A stretch of 64,000 nt of DNA. It comes from Paracoccus salsus. GTDB taxonomy: Bacteria > Pseudomonadota > Alphaproteobacteria > Rhodobacterales > Rhodobacteraceae. The notes under the pieces are model-generated. The model ran no database searches, had not been told where the DNA came from, and was given only the letters and a program-made list of their open reading frames with translations. Below, piece by piece: positions 7,959 through 16,294 of this stretch. The stretch is taken from assembly GCF_021556615.1 (NCBI RefSeq), contig NZ_JAKGGD010000004.1, forward strand, positions 1 through 64,000, given 5' to 3'. Every line of letters starts with the position of its first letter. The first letter of the stretch is position 1. The position numbers and the translations under genes were made by a program.

Positions 7959-9047
7959 TCACTCGGCTGCACGGGTCTCGAGCGGGGAAGGGGCGCGCGA
8001 CGCGGCGAGCCGGTGCAGCGTTTCCGGGCGGATATGCGTGTACCGGCGCAGCATTTTCCAATCCTTGTGGCCGGTGACCAGCGAGACTTGTTCAATGGCG
8101 AAGCCGGCCTCGAACAGGCGACTTGTGCCCTCATGGCGTAGATCGTGGAAATGCAGGTCCTTCACGCTGACCTCGACGCAGGCGCGCCGGAAGGCCGTTC
8201 CGACCGATTTCGAGTTGTAGGGAAAGATCCGGCCCCTTGCGTGCCCGAGTTCCTTTGCCTGATCGGTGACCAGCGCCCAGGCGTCGAACCCCGTGGCGGC
8301 GAAGAGCGGGATCCGCTGGTCGTTCCCGGTCTTGTTGCGCGGGTCCTTCCTGTCGCGGATCATGAGCATCCGGCGGTCGACGTCGAGATCGGTCCATGCA
8401 ACGCGGCAGATCTCATCGAGCCGCATCGCCGTGGCCACCGCGAACTTCACGATCCGCGTCATCGGCAGGGTCAGGCGTTCGTTGTCATCGAAGCAACGGA
8501 AGAGGCGGTTCAACTCGTCCGTGGTGGGACGACGATCCCGCTCTGTGCCCTTGCCGATGAGGCCGAGACGCTTGAGCGCGACGCGTGCCAGATCGACGGG
8601 TTCCGGAGAAATGTCGAGCCCGTGCACGGCTGCCACGTGGGTAATGATCATCTTGATCACCCCGATATCGATCCCGAGCGTCACCGGGCCCGCACCTTGC
8701 TCCGCCCGCATCTTGCCGTAGTCGATCAGCTTCTGCCGGTCCAGGTGCCCGATCTTCTCCTTGCCGAGATCGCGCTTGAGCGTCGTGAGCGTGGCGGCCT
8801 TGCTGCGACGCGGCGGTTTCCCTACCTCGCACATATCGGTTATATGAAGGTCGATGAGGTCGCCAAAGGTCTGGAGGCGGGAAACGGACGACTTGTTCGG
8901 CGCCAGCCCCTGATCGACCCGGGTCTCCGCCTGGCGGGCCCAACGATGGGCGTCGTCGCGGCGGAGGAACGTCTCGCTGGCGTAGCGGCCCTTTCGTCTG
9001 ATCTGGACCCGGTAGGCACCGGAGGGGAGCTTGGTGATGGAGGCCAT
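7959..9047 (-). CDS. Tyrosine recombinase / dusA-type island integrase
   Basis: This 362-residue phage-type integrase has an N-terminal arm-binding/SAM-like region (MASITKLPSGAYRVQIRRKG) and a catalytic domain with the expected residues. These are the first arginine in AMRLDEI, HDLRHE (His and second Arg), the second histidine in TGHKDWK, and the nucleophile tyrosine in LRRYTHIRP. It would catalyse integration and excision of the island. The ATG at 9047 is chosen because the family N-terminus begins there. It is adjacent to and facing away from dusA, matching the integrase family that targets dusA. The reading frame is intact, so it may still be active. Confidence 0.9.
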   Translation of the reverse strand: MASITKLPSGAYRVQIRRKGRYASETFLRRDDAHRWARQAETRVDQGLAPNKSSVSRLQTFGDLIDLHITDMCEVGKPPRRSKAATLTTLKRDLGKEKIGHLDRQKLIDYGKMRAEQGAGPVTLGIDIGVIKMIITHVAAVHGLDISPEPVDLARVALKRLGLIGKGTERDRRPTTDELNRLFRCFDDNERLTLPMTRIVKFAVATAMRLDEICRVAWTDLDVDRRMLMIRDRKDPRNKTGNDQRIPLFAATGFDAWALVTDQAKELGHARGRIFPYNSKSVGTAFRRACVEVSVKDLHFHDLRHEGTSRLFEAGFAIEQVSLVTGHKDWKMLRRYTHIRPETLHRLAASRAPSPLETRAAE

Positions 9048-9160
9048 TTTCGTGTGCGCTGTGTGTGCAATGAGTCGTCGTAGAGGGGCAAATTCGGGGA
9101 TATCGGGGCGTATTCCAGCGTAGAAGCATCCGCCGCCAACAGTTTGAAGATACACAAAAA

Positions 9161-9235
9161 ATGCAAATAAATCAACACTCTAGATTATCCTGTGCCCCTA
9201 TGATGGACTGGACGGATCGCCATTGCAGGGTGCTG
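9161..9235. other. Candidate attachment junction (attR-like) in the 5' end of dusA
   Basis: The sequence changes from an AT-rich leader (9145-9185) to GC-rich dusA coding DNA. The dusA codons for APMMDWTDRHC (9194-9226) are the conserved patch used as attachment core by dusA integrases. The leader and the first eight or nine codons (MQINQHSRL) are atypical and were probably supplied by the island, which restored an open gene. The exact crossover cannot be placed without a second copy of the core. Confidence 0.45.
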
Positions 9236-10138
9236 CACCGGATGATGTCCAGGCAGGCTCTGCTTTACACCGAGATGGTTACCTCTGCAGCGATCCTGCA
9301 CGGTGATCGTCGGCGCCTTCTGGACTACGACGCCGTCGAGCATCCGGTCGCCCTGCAACTTGGAGGGTCGGATCCTGCCGAGTTGCGGGAGGCCACGCGG
9401 ATTGCGGCGGATTGGGGCTATGACGAGATCAATCTGAATGTCGGCTGCCCCAGCGATCGCGTTCAGTCGGGATGTTTTGGCGCCGTCCTGATGAAGCAGC
9501 CCGACCTGGTCGCGGATTGTGTCTCGGCGATGATGGCGGTCAGCCCGGTCGAGGTCACGGTCAAATGCCGCATCGGCGTGGACGATCAGGAACCTGCCGA
9601 TGCGCTGCCAGCCTTCCTTGCGCGGATGCGCGAGGCCGGGGTGCGCCGCGTCGCCATCCATGCCCGAAAGGCATGGCTCAAGGGGCTGAGCCCGCGTGAA
9701 AACCGGCTCATCCCGCCGCTGGACTATCCCCTGGTTCATCGCATGAAACGCGAATTCCCGGACATGCATCTGTCGGTCAATGGCGGCATCGGGAGTCTGG
9801 CCGAGGCGCGCGAACATCTGCGGATCATGGATGGGGTCATGGTGGGCCGCGCTGCGTATCACCAGCCGTGGGATCTGCTTGGCGGCGCGGATCTGCTGTG
9901 GGGCGTGGCGCCGCCTTTTGCCGACGCCGCAGAGGTCGCCTGCGCCATGCGCCCGCGGATCGAGGCCCATCTTCGCCAGGGCGGGCGCCTGCATCAGGTC
10001 ACGCGGCACATGCTGGGCCTGTTTCACGGCCGGCCCGGTGCGCGCGGCTGGAAGCGTGTCCTGTCCGAGGGGGCCTCGTCCGGGGGCATCGAGGTCTATG
10101 ACGCGGCGTTGTCGCAGGTCGCGCGGTTGGCCGCGTGA
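9161..10138 (+). CDS. dusA: tRNA-dihydrouridine(20/20a) synthase DusA
   Basis: This 325-residue flavoprotein reduces uridine 20/20a in the D-loop of tRNAs. The TIM-barrel domain shows APMMDWTDRHCR at the N-terminus, GCPSDRVQSGCFGAVLM with the catalytic cysteine, VKCRIGVDD, HARKAWLKGLSP, and VNGGIGS/GVMVGRAAYHQPW for FMN phosphate binding. The start at 9161 has no visible Shine-Dalgarno sequence and lies in island-derived AT-rich DNA. It is preferred because it keeps the conserved LSCAPMMDW beginning. Because the island is inserted here, the native dusA promoter has been separated and expression must depend on island sequence. Confidence 0.9.
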   Translation: MQINQHSRLSCAPMMDWTDRHCRVLHRMMSRQALLYTEMVTSAAILHGDRRRLLDYDAVEHPVALQLGGSDPAELREATRIAADWGYDEINLNVGCPSDRVQSGCFGAVLMKQPDLVADCVSAMMAVSPVEVTVKCRIGVDDQEPADALPAFLARMREAGVRRVAIHARKAWLKGLSPRENRLIPPLDYPLVHRMKREFPDMHLSVNGGIGSLAEAREHLRIMDGVMVGRAAYHQPWDLLGGADLLWGVAPPFADAAEVACAMRPRIEAHLRQGGRLHQVTRHMLGLFHGRPGARGWKRVLSEGASSGGIEVYDAALSQVARLAA

Positions 10139-10187
10139 TCCGGTTTCGCGCTGGCGGACATCGCGGAGCCGCGCTAATCCGTTCCGC

Positions 10188-10997
10188 ATGAACGACGTGA
10201 TCCTTCCCGGCCTGACCCTTCTGGCCACCGGCGCCTTCGCGGGAATCCTGGCAGGGCTGCTGGGCGTGGGGGGCGGGATCGTGCTGGTCCCTGCCTTCCT
10301 GCTGGTGTTCATCCAGGCCGGCTATGGCGGCCCGGACGTCATGCAGATCTGTCTGGCAACCTCGCTGGCGACCATCATCGTGACGTCGATCCGGTCGGTT
10401 CTGGCGCATCACCGCAAGCACGCGGTCGACTGGTCGATCCTGAAGGGCTGGGCGCTGGGGATCGGGGTCGGCTCGCTGATCGGCGTGCGGATGGTCGGGG
10501 CTCTGCGGACCGATACGCTGCAGGTGATCTTCGCGGTGCTGGTGATCGTCATCGCCAGCTACATGGCGCTATCGCGCCCCCATTGGCGGCTGGCCGAGCA
10601 GATGCCGACGGGCTGGCGGAGGGCGCTGATCTCGCCGCTGGTGGGGTTCTTTTCGGTCCTGCTGGGAATTGGTGGCGGCAGCATCGGCGTGCCGCTGATG
10701 ACCCTGCACGGGCGTCCGATCCATCATGCGGTTGCGACCGCGGCCGGTTTCGGTGTGCTGATCGCGGTACCGTCGGTCGCGGCCTTCCTGCTGCTGCCGG
10801 TGACGAATGCGCCGCCCTGGACCGTCGGGTCCGTCAATCTGCCGGCGTTTCTGGTGACCATCAGCATGACGCTTGTCACGGCGCCGATGGGCGCGGCGCT
10901 GGCCCATCGCACCGATGCGACGCGACTCAAGCGCTATTTCGCGATCTTCCTTTTTCTTGTTGCCCTGAACATGCTGCGAAAGGCCATGACCGGCTGA
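10188..10997 (+). CDS. TauE/SafE-family membrane transporter
   Basis: This 269-residue protein has about eight hydrophobic helices. It carries the internally repeated glycine motif of the TauE/SafE family, GLLGVGGGIVLVPAF near residue 25 and LLGIGGGSIGVPLM near residue 165. Members export sulfite, sulfoacetate or related organosulfur anions; the substrate here is unknown. It lies 49 bases after dusA on the same strand, so the two may be cotranscribed. The ATG at 10188 fits the family N-terminus. Confidence 0.8.
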   Translation: MNDVILPGLTLLATGAFAGILAGLLGVGGGIVLVPAFLLVFIQAGYGGPDVMQICLATSLATIIVTSIRSVLAHHRKHAVDWSILKGWALGIGVGSLIGVRMVGALRTDTLQVIFAVLVIVIASYMALSRPHWRLAEQMPTGWRRALISPLVGFFSVLLGIGGGSIGVPLMTLHGRPIHHAVATAAGFGVLIAVPSVAAFLLLPVTNAPPWTVGSVNLPAFLVTISMTLVTAPMGAALAHRTDATRLKRYFAIFLFLVALNMLRKAMTG

Positions 10998-11004
10998 ACC
11001 TTGC

Positions 11005-11844
11005 CTAGCTGCCGGCCTTTTCGTCCCGCTTTGCCTGATCCCACAGCCGGTCCATCTCGGCCAGGTTGCTGTCCTCGGGGCGGCGGCCCTCGGCTGCCAG
11101 CGCGGCCTCTATGGCCTGAAAGCGGCGGGTGAACTTGGCATTGGCGCGGCGCAGGGCCAGTTCGGGGTCAATCTTCAGGTGACGCGCCAGATTGGCCATG
11201 ACGAACATCAGATCGCCGAACTCCTCCTCCTGCGCCTCGGGGCCCAGCTCGTCGCGCGCCTCGATCAGTTCCGCGGTTTCCTCGGTGATCTTGGACAGCA
11301 CGTCGGCCGGACCGGGCCAGTCGAAGCCGACCCGGGCGGCGCGGTTCTGCAGCTTGACGGCACGGGTCAGCGCGGGCAGCCCCAGCGCCACGCCGTCCAG
11401 CGTGCCGCGTTCGGCCTTGCCGGCGCGTTCGCGCGCCTTGATGGCCTCCCAGTCCCTGACCTGCTGTTCGGCCGACTTGTCGCGGCTTTCGTTGCCGAAG
11501 ACATGCGGATGGCGGAAGATCAGCTTGTCCGAGATCGCGGCGGCGCAATCGGCAAAGTCGAAGATCCGCGCCTCGGAAGCCATCTGGGCGTGAAACACCA
11601 CCTGCAGCAGCAGGTCGCCCAACTCGCCCGGAAGCTCGTCCCAGGCCTCGCGCTGGATCGCGTCCTCGACCTCGTGCGCCTCTTCGATCGTGTAGGGCGC
11701 GATCGAGGCGAAATCCTGTTCGATGTCCCAGGGGCAGCCGGTCTTCGGATCGCGCAGCGCGGCCATGATCCCGATCAGCCGGGTGATTTCGGTCGCGGGG
11801 TCGCGCGGCGCGTCATCGGGCTGCGCGGGCTTCGTGTCGGGCAT
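11005..11844 (-). CDS. mazG: Nucleoside triphosphate pyrophosphohydrolase MazG
   Basis: This 279-residue enzyme has two MazG helical domains. The first runs from CPWDIEQDFASIAPYTIEEAHE to WDELPGELGDLLLQVVFHA; the second holds KITEETAELIEARDE to EEEFGDLMFVMANLARH. The EExxE...ExxD metal-binding motifs are present in both. It hydrolyses noncanonical or excess NTPs to NMP and pyrophosphate. The frame is open upstream, but the ATG at 11844 (MPDTKPAQP) matches the family start. It converges with the TauE/SafE gene, with only seven bases between stops. Confidence 0.9.
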   Translation of the reverse strand: MPDTKPAQPDDAPRDPATEITRLIGIMAALRDPKTGCPWDIEQDFASIAPYTIEEAHEVEDAIQREAWDELPGELGDLLLQVVFHAQMASEARIFDFADCAAAISDKLIFRHPHVFGNESRDKSAEQQVRDWEAIKARERAGKAERGTLDGVALGLPALTRAVKLQNRAARVGFDWPGPADVLSKITEETAELIEARDELGPEAQEEEFGDLMFVMANLARHLKIDPELALRRANAKFTRRFQAIEAALAAEGRRPEDSNLAEMDRLWDQAKRDEKAGS

Positions 11845-12055
11845 TGCAGTTCCCCACTGGCGGGTCCGGAAGCGTCCCGACTGCCACAGCGGACGGCGCA
11901 AGTCCACAGGTCCATCCCGGACCGCGCCGCCGCTTGGCCCGGATCTGCCCCGGACAGCGCGCGGCCGATGATGGAACCGGCGTGGCCGGCGCAACGCTGA
12001 CGGGTGCGATCACGATGACTTTGACGCGCATGGTTCCGCCCGCGGTCGCGCTTTC

Positions 12056-12084
12056 TTGCCAAGGGCCGAAGGCGCGGATAGGTT
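12056..12084 (+). promoter_or_regulatory. Candidate promoter for the yajC-secDF operon
   Basis: TTGCCA (12056-12061) and TAGGTT (12079-12084) are separated by exactly 17 bases. They lie about 55 bases before the yajC start in the non-coding gap after the divergent mazG gene. Both elements match the sigma-70 pattern partially. The rest of the 294-base gap (11845-12138) shows nothing else I can name. Confidence 0.35.
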
Positions 12085-12138
12085 GCGCGCCAATTCGAGG
12101 GTCCGGTTTCACGGGCCCGCAAGCCGAAAGGAAGATTG

Positions 12139-12471
12139 ATGTTCGCAACCCCCGCCTTTGCGCAGGCTTCTGGCGGTGCCGGTACCGGTGCCGCCTTCGC
12201 GCAGTTCATCCCGCTGATCCTGATCTTCGCGATCATGTATTTCCTGATGATCCGGCCGCAGCAGAAGCGGGTCAAGCAGCATCGCGCCATGGTCGAGGCT
12301 CTCAAGAAGGGCGACCAGGTCGTCACCCAGGGCGGCATTCTTGGCAAGGTGACCTCGGTGCGCGACGACGAACTGGAGGTCGAGATCGCCCAGGGCGTCA
12401 AGGTCCGCATCGTCCGCAGCACCGTCTCGCAGGTCCTGAGCAAGACCGAGCCAGTCGCGGCCAACGGCTGA
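12139..12471 (+). CDS. yajC: Preprotein translocase accessory subunit YajC
   Basis: This 110-residue single-pass membrane protein has a hydrophobic helix (FIPLILIFAIMYFLMI) followed by the family signature RPQQKRVKQH and a small beta-rich cytoplasmic domain (GDQVVTQGGILGKVTSV). YajC associates with SecDF in the Sec translocon. The ATG at 12139 is preceded by AAAGGAAGA; an in-frame TTG three bases earlier is a poorer choice. It is followed 34 bases later by secD, the standard order. Confidence 0.93.
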   Translation: MFATPAFAQASGGAGTGAAFAQFIPLILIFAIMYFLMIRPQQKRVKQHRAMVEALKKGDQVVTQGGILGKVTSVRDDELEVEIAQGVKVRIVRSTVSQVLSKTEPVAANG

Positions 12472-12505
12472 GCCGCCACGAAACCAGACAAGGGGCGTAA
12501 GCCAG

Positions 12506-14170
12506 ATGCTTCAGATCGACCGATGGAAGCGCATCCTGATCATCGGGATCTGCCTTCTGGGGCTGGCCTACGCCATGCCCAACCTGTTCTACAAGCGGGT
12601 CGAGGCGCATAACGACGCTGTCGCCGCCATTGAAAAGACCGGGGTGACGACGCCCGAGCTTGTCGAGGCGCGCGACGGCTGGCCCGGCTGGCTGCCGAAC
12701 GGGCTGGTCAACCTGGGCCTGGACCTGCGCGGAGGCGCGCATCTGCTGGGCGAGGTTCAGGTCGATCAGGTCTACAAGGCGCGCATGGATTCGCTGTGGC
12801 CGGAGCTGCGGCGCGCCCTGGCCGACGAACGCGCCACCATTGGTGCGGTGCGTCGCGTCGCCTCGCCCGAGGGCACGCTGAAGATCGAGATCGGCACTCC
12901 GGAGCAGCTTGCCCGCGCGGTCGAGATCGTGCGGGGCTTTTCCGAGCCTGTGACGACGCTGACCGGGGCCGGGCAGACCAGCCTTGCGATCGACGCGCAG
13001 GGCAAAGCCCTGACCATCAGCCTTTCGGATGCCGAGAAATCCCTCACCGACGACCGCACGATCCAGCAAAGTCTCGAGATCATCCGCCGTCGCGTGGACG
13101 AGGTTGGCACGCGCGAGCCGACCATCATGCGCCAGGGCGAGGACCGGATCCTGATTCAGGTTCCCGGGATCGGCTCGGCTGCGGAACTCAAGGCGCTGAT
13201 CGGCACCACCGCCAAGCTGACCTTCAACGCGGTCATCGGCACCGGGTCCGACCCCGATGCACGCGTCGGAATCGGCGAGATCGTCTTGCCTGCGTCGGAC
13301 CGGGAAGGCGTTTTCTACACGATCGACGAGACCCCGGTGGTCACCGGCGAGGAGCTGACCGATGCGATGCCCTCGACCGACCAGAACGGCATGCCGTCCG
13401 TCGATTTCCGCTTCAACCCGACCGGCGCGCGCAAGTTCGGTGCCTATACCAGCGCCAATGTCGGCCAGCCCTTCGCCATCGTGCTGGACAATCAGGTGAT
13501 CTCCGCACCGGTCATCCGGCAGGCGATCACCACCGGGTCCGGCCAGATCTCGGGTTCGATGGATTACGAGGAAGCCACCCGGCTTGCGGTGCTGCTGCGG
13601 GCGGGCGCGCTGCCGGCGGAACTGACATTCCTTGAAGAACGCACCGTCGGACCCGAACTGGGCCAGGACAGCATCGACGCGGGCCAGATTGCGGCCACCG
13701 TCGGCTTTGTGGCGGTGATCGTGCTGATGGTCCTGTCCTACGGGTTGCTGGGCGTGTTCGCGGCGGTGGCGCTGGCGGTCAACATGGGGATGATCTTTGG
13801 CGTCCTGTCGATGATCGGAGCCACGCTGACGCTGCCGGGCATTGCCGGGATCGTGCTGACGATCGGCATGGCGGTCGATGCCAACGTGCTGGTGTTCGAG
13901 CGCATCCGCGAAGAGCTGCGAACCGCGCGCGGGCCGGCCCGCGCGATCGAGCTTGGCTACGAGAAGGCGATGTCGGCCATCATCGACGCCAACATCACCA
14001 CCCTGATCATCGCCGCGATCCTGTTCGTTCTCGGCTCGGGTCCGGTCAAGGGCTTCGCGGTGACGCTGACCATCGGCATCGTGACTTCGGTCTTTACCGC
14101 GCTCTACGTCACGCGGCTGATGACCATCACATGGTTCGAACGCGCCCGTCCGCGCCAGATCGAGGTGTAA
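12506..14170 (+). CDS. secD: Protein translocase subunit SecD
   Basis: This 554-residue RND-type membrane protein uses the proton gradient to help pull exported polypeptides through SecYEG. There is one N-terminal helix (ILIIGICLLGLAYAMPNLFY), then the LGLDLRGGAHLLGEV motif and a large periplasmic P1 region. Five helices follow from about residue 390, with GIAGIVLTIGMAVDANVLVFERIREE, the proton-relay aspartate region. Length is normal. It is separated from secF by one base. Confidence 0.95.
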   Translation: MLQIDRWKRILIIGICLLGLAYAMPNLFYKRVEAHNDAVAAIEKTGVTTPELVEARDGWPGWLPNGLVNLGLDLRGGAHLLGEVQVDQVYKARMDSLWPELRRALADERATIGAVRRVASPEGTLKIEIGTPEQLARAVEIVRGFSEPVTTLTGAGQTSLAIDAQGKALTISLSDAEKSLTDDRTIQQSLEIIRRRVDEVGTREPTIMRQGEDRILIQVPGIGSAAELKALIGTTAKLTFNAVIGTGSDPDARVGIGEIVLPASDREGVFYTIDETPVVTGEELTDAMPSTDQNGMPSVDFRFNPTGARKFGAYTSANVGQPFAIVLDNQVISAPVIRQAITTGSGQISGSMDYEEATRLAVLLRAGALPAELTFLEERTVGPELGQDSIDAGQIAATVGFVAVIVLMVLSYGLLGVFAAVALAVNMGMIFGVLSMIGATLTLPGIAGIVLTIGMAVDANVLVFERIREELRTARGPARAIELGYEKAMSAIIDANITTLIIAAILFVLGSGPVKGFAVTLTIGIVTSVFTALYVTRLMTITWFERARPRQIEV

Positions 14171-14171
14171 C

Positions 14172-15152
14172 ATGGCTTTCCGTCTGAAACTGGTTCCTCA
14201 GGATACCAGGATCGACTTCTTCCGCTGGCAGTTCGTCACCTTCGGCATCTCGTCGGCGATGGCGATCCTGTCGGTGGTGGTTCTGGTGATCTACGGGCTG
14301 AATTTCGGTATCGACTTCCGGGGCGGCACCACGATCCGCACGGAATCGACCCAGCCCGTCGATGTGGGGGTCTATCGTCAGGCGCTTTCGCCGCTTGGCC
14401 TTGGAGAGGTTGCGATCACCCAGGTCTATGATCCGGGCTTCCGCGCGGATCAGCATGTCGCGCAGGTGCGGATCAGTGCACAGGAGGGTGCCGAATCGGT
14501 GACTCCGGAAACCGTCGCCGCGGTCGAGGCTGCGCTGAAGACGGTCGATCCGGCGGTCAGCTTCCCGTCTGTCGAATCGGTCGGGCCCAAGGTTTCCGGC
14601 GAGTTGATCCAGACGGCGATCTATGCGGTGCTGGCATCGCTGATTGCGATATCGATCTATATCTGGCTGCGATTCGAATGGCAGTTCGCCGCGGGCGCCA
14701 TCGTGTCGCTGCTGCATGACGTGCTGATCACGATGGGGGTCTTCGCGCTGTTCCAGATCCGCTTCGATCTGACCACAATCGCCGCGCTGCTCACCATCGT
14801 GGGTTACTCGATCAACGATACCGTGGTGGTGTTCGACCGGCTGCGGGAAAACCTGATGAAGTTCAAGAAACGCGCGTTGCGCGAGGTGATGAACCTGTCG
14901 GTGAACGAGACCCTGTCGCGCACGGTCATGACCTCGGGGACGACGCTGGTGGCGCTGATCGCGCTGCTGGTTCTGGGCGGCGACGTGATCCGCGGCTTCG
15001 TCTTCGCGATCACCTTCGGCATCGTCATCGGCACTTATTCCTCGATCTACGTCGCCAAGAACGTGGTGCTGTGGCTGGGCGTCAAGCGGGACTGGTCCAA
15101 GAAGGATCGCAGCGATGATGGCTCGCCCTTTTCGGGCGCCGAGGCGCCCTGA
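14172..15152 (+). CDS. secF: Protein translocase subunit SecF
   Basis: This 326-residue partner of SecD begins with one cytoplasmic segment and helix. It shows the periplasmic motif NFGIDFRGGTTI, and a helical bundle with TIVGYSINDTVVVFDRLREN, the SecF counterpart of the SecD relay motif. The C-terminal tail is charged. The start follows the secD stop by one base, and its stop overlaps the next ATG by one base, so expression is coupled on both sides. Confidence 0.95.
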   Translation: MAFRLKLVPQDTRIDFFRWQFVTFGISSAMAILSVVVLVIYGLNFGIDFRGGTTIRTESTQPVDVGVYRQALSPLGLGEVAITQVYDPGFRADQHVAQVRISAQEGAESVTPETVAAVEAALKTVDPAVSFPSVESVGPKVSGELIQTAIYAVLASLIAISIYIWLRFEWQFAAGAIVSLLHDVLITMGVFALFQIRFDLTTIAALLTIVGYSINDTVVVFDRLRENLMKFKKRALREVMNLSVNETLSRTVMTSGTTLVALIALLVLGGDVIRGFVFAITFGIVIGTYSSIYVAKNVVLWLGVKRDWSKKDRSDDGSPFSGAEAP

Positions 15153-15505
15153 TGGTGATGAAGCCGACCCAATTCGATGGCGCCGTGCCGGTGGACGGCT
15201 ATGGTCCCGGCTTTTTCCGGGTCGGTGGCACGGTTTTCCACGGCGCGGTGCTGGTCACCCAGGGCGGCGGACGCGACTGGGGCGGGCTGGACGATCACGC
15301 CACGCTGCTGACGCTGGCGGGGCGTGTCGACGTGCTGTTTCTCGGCATGGGGCCGCAAATCGCCCATGCGCCCAGTGCGTTGGTCGATGCCCTGCAAGAG
15401 GTGGGCATCGCCGTCGAGACAATGGCATCGCCGACCGCGGCGCGCACGTATAACGTGACCCTGTCCGAGGGACGCCGCGTCGCCTGTGCGCTCCTGCCGG
15501 TATGA
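15152..15505 (+). CDS. Mth938-like domain protein (DUF498 family)
   Basis: This 117-residue soluble protein belongs to the Mth938-like fold family. It shows the [19 protein letters not shown] segment, [11 protein letters not shown], and a C-terminal [19 protein letters not shown] where family members carry the ARTYN motif. The biochemical role is not established; related proteins in other organisms are linked to respiratory-complex assembly. It is embedded between secF and ccmA with overlaps at both ends, a gene order typical of Rhodobacteraceae. Confidence 0.8.
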   Translation: MVMKPTQFDGAVPVDGYGPGFFRVGGTVFHGAVLVTQGGGRDWGGLDDHATLLTLAGRVDVLFLGMGPQIAHAPSALVDALQEVGIAVETMASPTAARTYNVTLSEGRRVACALLPV

Positions 15506-16131
15506 GGCTTCTGGCCGTCGATCACCTGTCCGTCGCACGCGGCGGGACAAGGGCGGTCGAAGGCGTCAGCTTTGCGCTCGATGCGGGCGAGGCGCTGATC
15601 CTGCGCGGCCCGAACGGCATCGGCAAGACGACGCTTCTGCGGACCGTCGCGGGCCTTCAGCTGCCGGTCGCGGGGCGGATCAGCATGGCCGACGACGCCG
15701 TCGCCTATGCCGCTCACGCCGATGGGTTGAAGGCCGCGCTGACGGTGACCGAGAACTTGCGGTTCTGGGCCGAGATATTCGGCGGGGGACAGATCGGCGC
15801 GGCGCTGGCAGCCATGGATCTCGTATCTCTGGCCGACCGGCCCGCCGCCGCGCTTTCGGCCGGCCAGAAACGCCGTCTGGGTCTGGCGCGGCTGCTGGTG
15901 ACGCGGCGGCCGCTCTGGGTCCTGGACGAGCCCACCGTGTCGCTCGACGACGTGTCGGTCGGGCGGTTCGCGGCGGCGGTCCGCGCGCATCTGGGGGCGG
16001 GCGGAGCGGCGCTGATGGCCACCCATATCGACCTGGGCCTGGCCGAGGCCCGGGTGCTGGACCTGACGCCCTATCGCGCGGTGGAGGGCGGCGTCGCGGA
16101 CCCCGCCAGCTTCAACGAGGCCTTCGCATGA
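15502..16131 (+). CDS. ccmA: Heme exporter ATP-binding protein CcmA
   Basis: This 209-residue ABC ATPase of cytochrome c maturation has Walker [14 protein letters not shown], the signature [15 protein letters not shown], Walker [14 protein letters not shown] and H-loop ATHIDLGL. With CcmB and CcmC it drives release of heme-loaded CcmE in system I biogenesis. The start overlaps the preceding stop (ATGA). Its own stop is also part of an ATGA, the usual coupling to ccmB, but a repeat insertion now separates it from the recognisable ccmB reading frame. Confidence 0.92.
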   Translation: MRLLAVDHLSVARGGTRAVEGVSFALDAGEALILRGPNGIGKTTLLRTVAGLQLPVAGRISMADDAVAYAAHADGLKAALTVTENLRFWAEIFGGGQIGAALAAMDLVSLADRPAAALSAGQKRRLGLARLLVTRRPLWVLDEPTVSLDDVSVGRFAAAVRAHLGAGGAALMATHIDLGLAEARVLDLTPYRAVEGGVADPASFNEAFA

Positions 16132-16156
16132 GTGCTCCGGCCGGATGCGCCGCACG

Positions 16157-16276
16157 CCCGACGCCACGCGTCGGGCAGCGCCCGGCATCCCGGTCCCGTG
16201 CGGTCCAGGCAGGGCGGTCGCCTGGCAGCCCGCGTGCCAGCGGGCGCTGTGCCATCGCCGGCAGCGCAGCGCCGGC
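16157..16276 (+). repeat. 120-bp hairpin-rich dispersed repeat, copy 1
   Basis: It begins with a perfect 8-bp stem, CCCGACGC-CAC-GCGTCGGG, contains a second stem GCCCGC/GCGGGC near 16235, and ends with GCCGGC-AGCGCAGC-GCCGGC. A reverse-oriented copy at 18413-18531 aligns over the full length at roughly three-quarters identity by hand, with the terminal blocks nearly identical. It lies between ccmA and ccmB. It resembles REP/BIME- or MITE-type palindromic elements rather than a gene. Confidence 0.75.
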
Positions 16277-16294
16277 AGGACAGGGGATGCCGCC

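Larger units (their letters stand above)
1..9185. mobile_element. Right part of a decayed dusA-integrated genomic island
   Basis: An integrase reads away from dusA and starts 114 bases before it. The start of dusA itself sits in AT-rich DNA unlike the surrounding sequence. The tRNA-dihydrouridine synthase A gene is a known attachment target for a family of phage and island integrases, so this position is diagnostic. The leftward DNA contains conjugation, transposase, DUF932 and Toprim remnants plus a zinc uptake locus. The dusA attachment core (the ATGATGGACTGG region) was not found a second time by eye, so the left end probably lies outside the window or has been deleted. The right boundary is placed by inference in the first codons of dusA. 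Confidence 0.7.

Noticed and set aside
11845..12138. Possible third copy of the ccm-flanking repeat in the mazG-yajC gap
   Set aside because: Short GC-rich words are shared, but the diagnostic CCCGACGC/GCGTCGGG stem is missing and no alignment holds.
12398..14173. A 591-codon reverse open frame across secD
   Set aside because: It is antisense to secD; the translation is low-complexity and lacks recognisable motifs.
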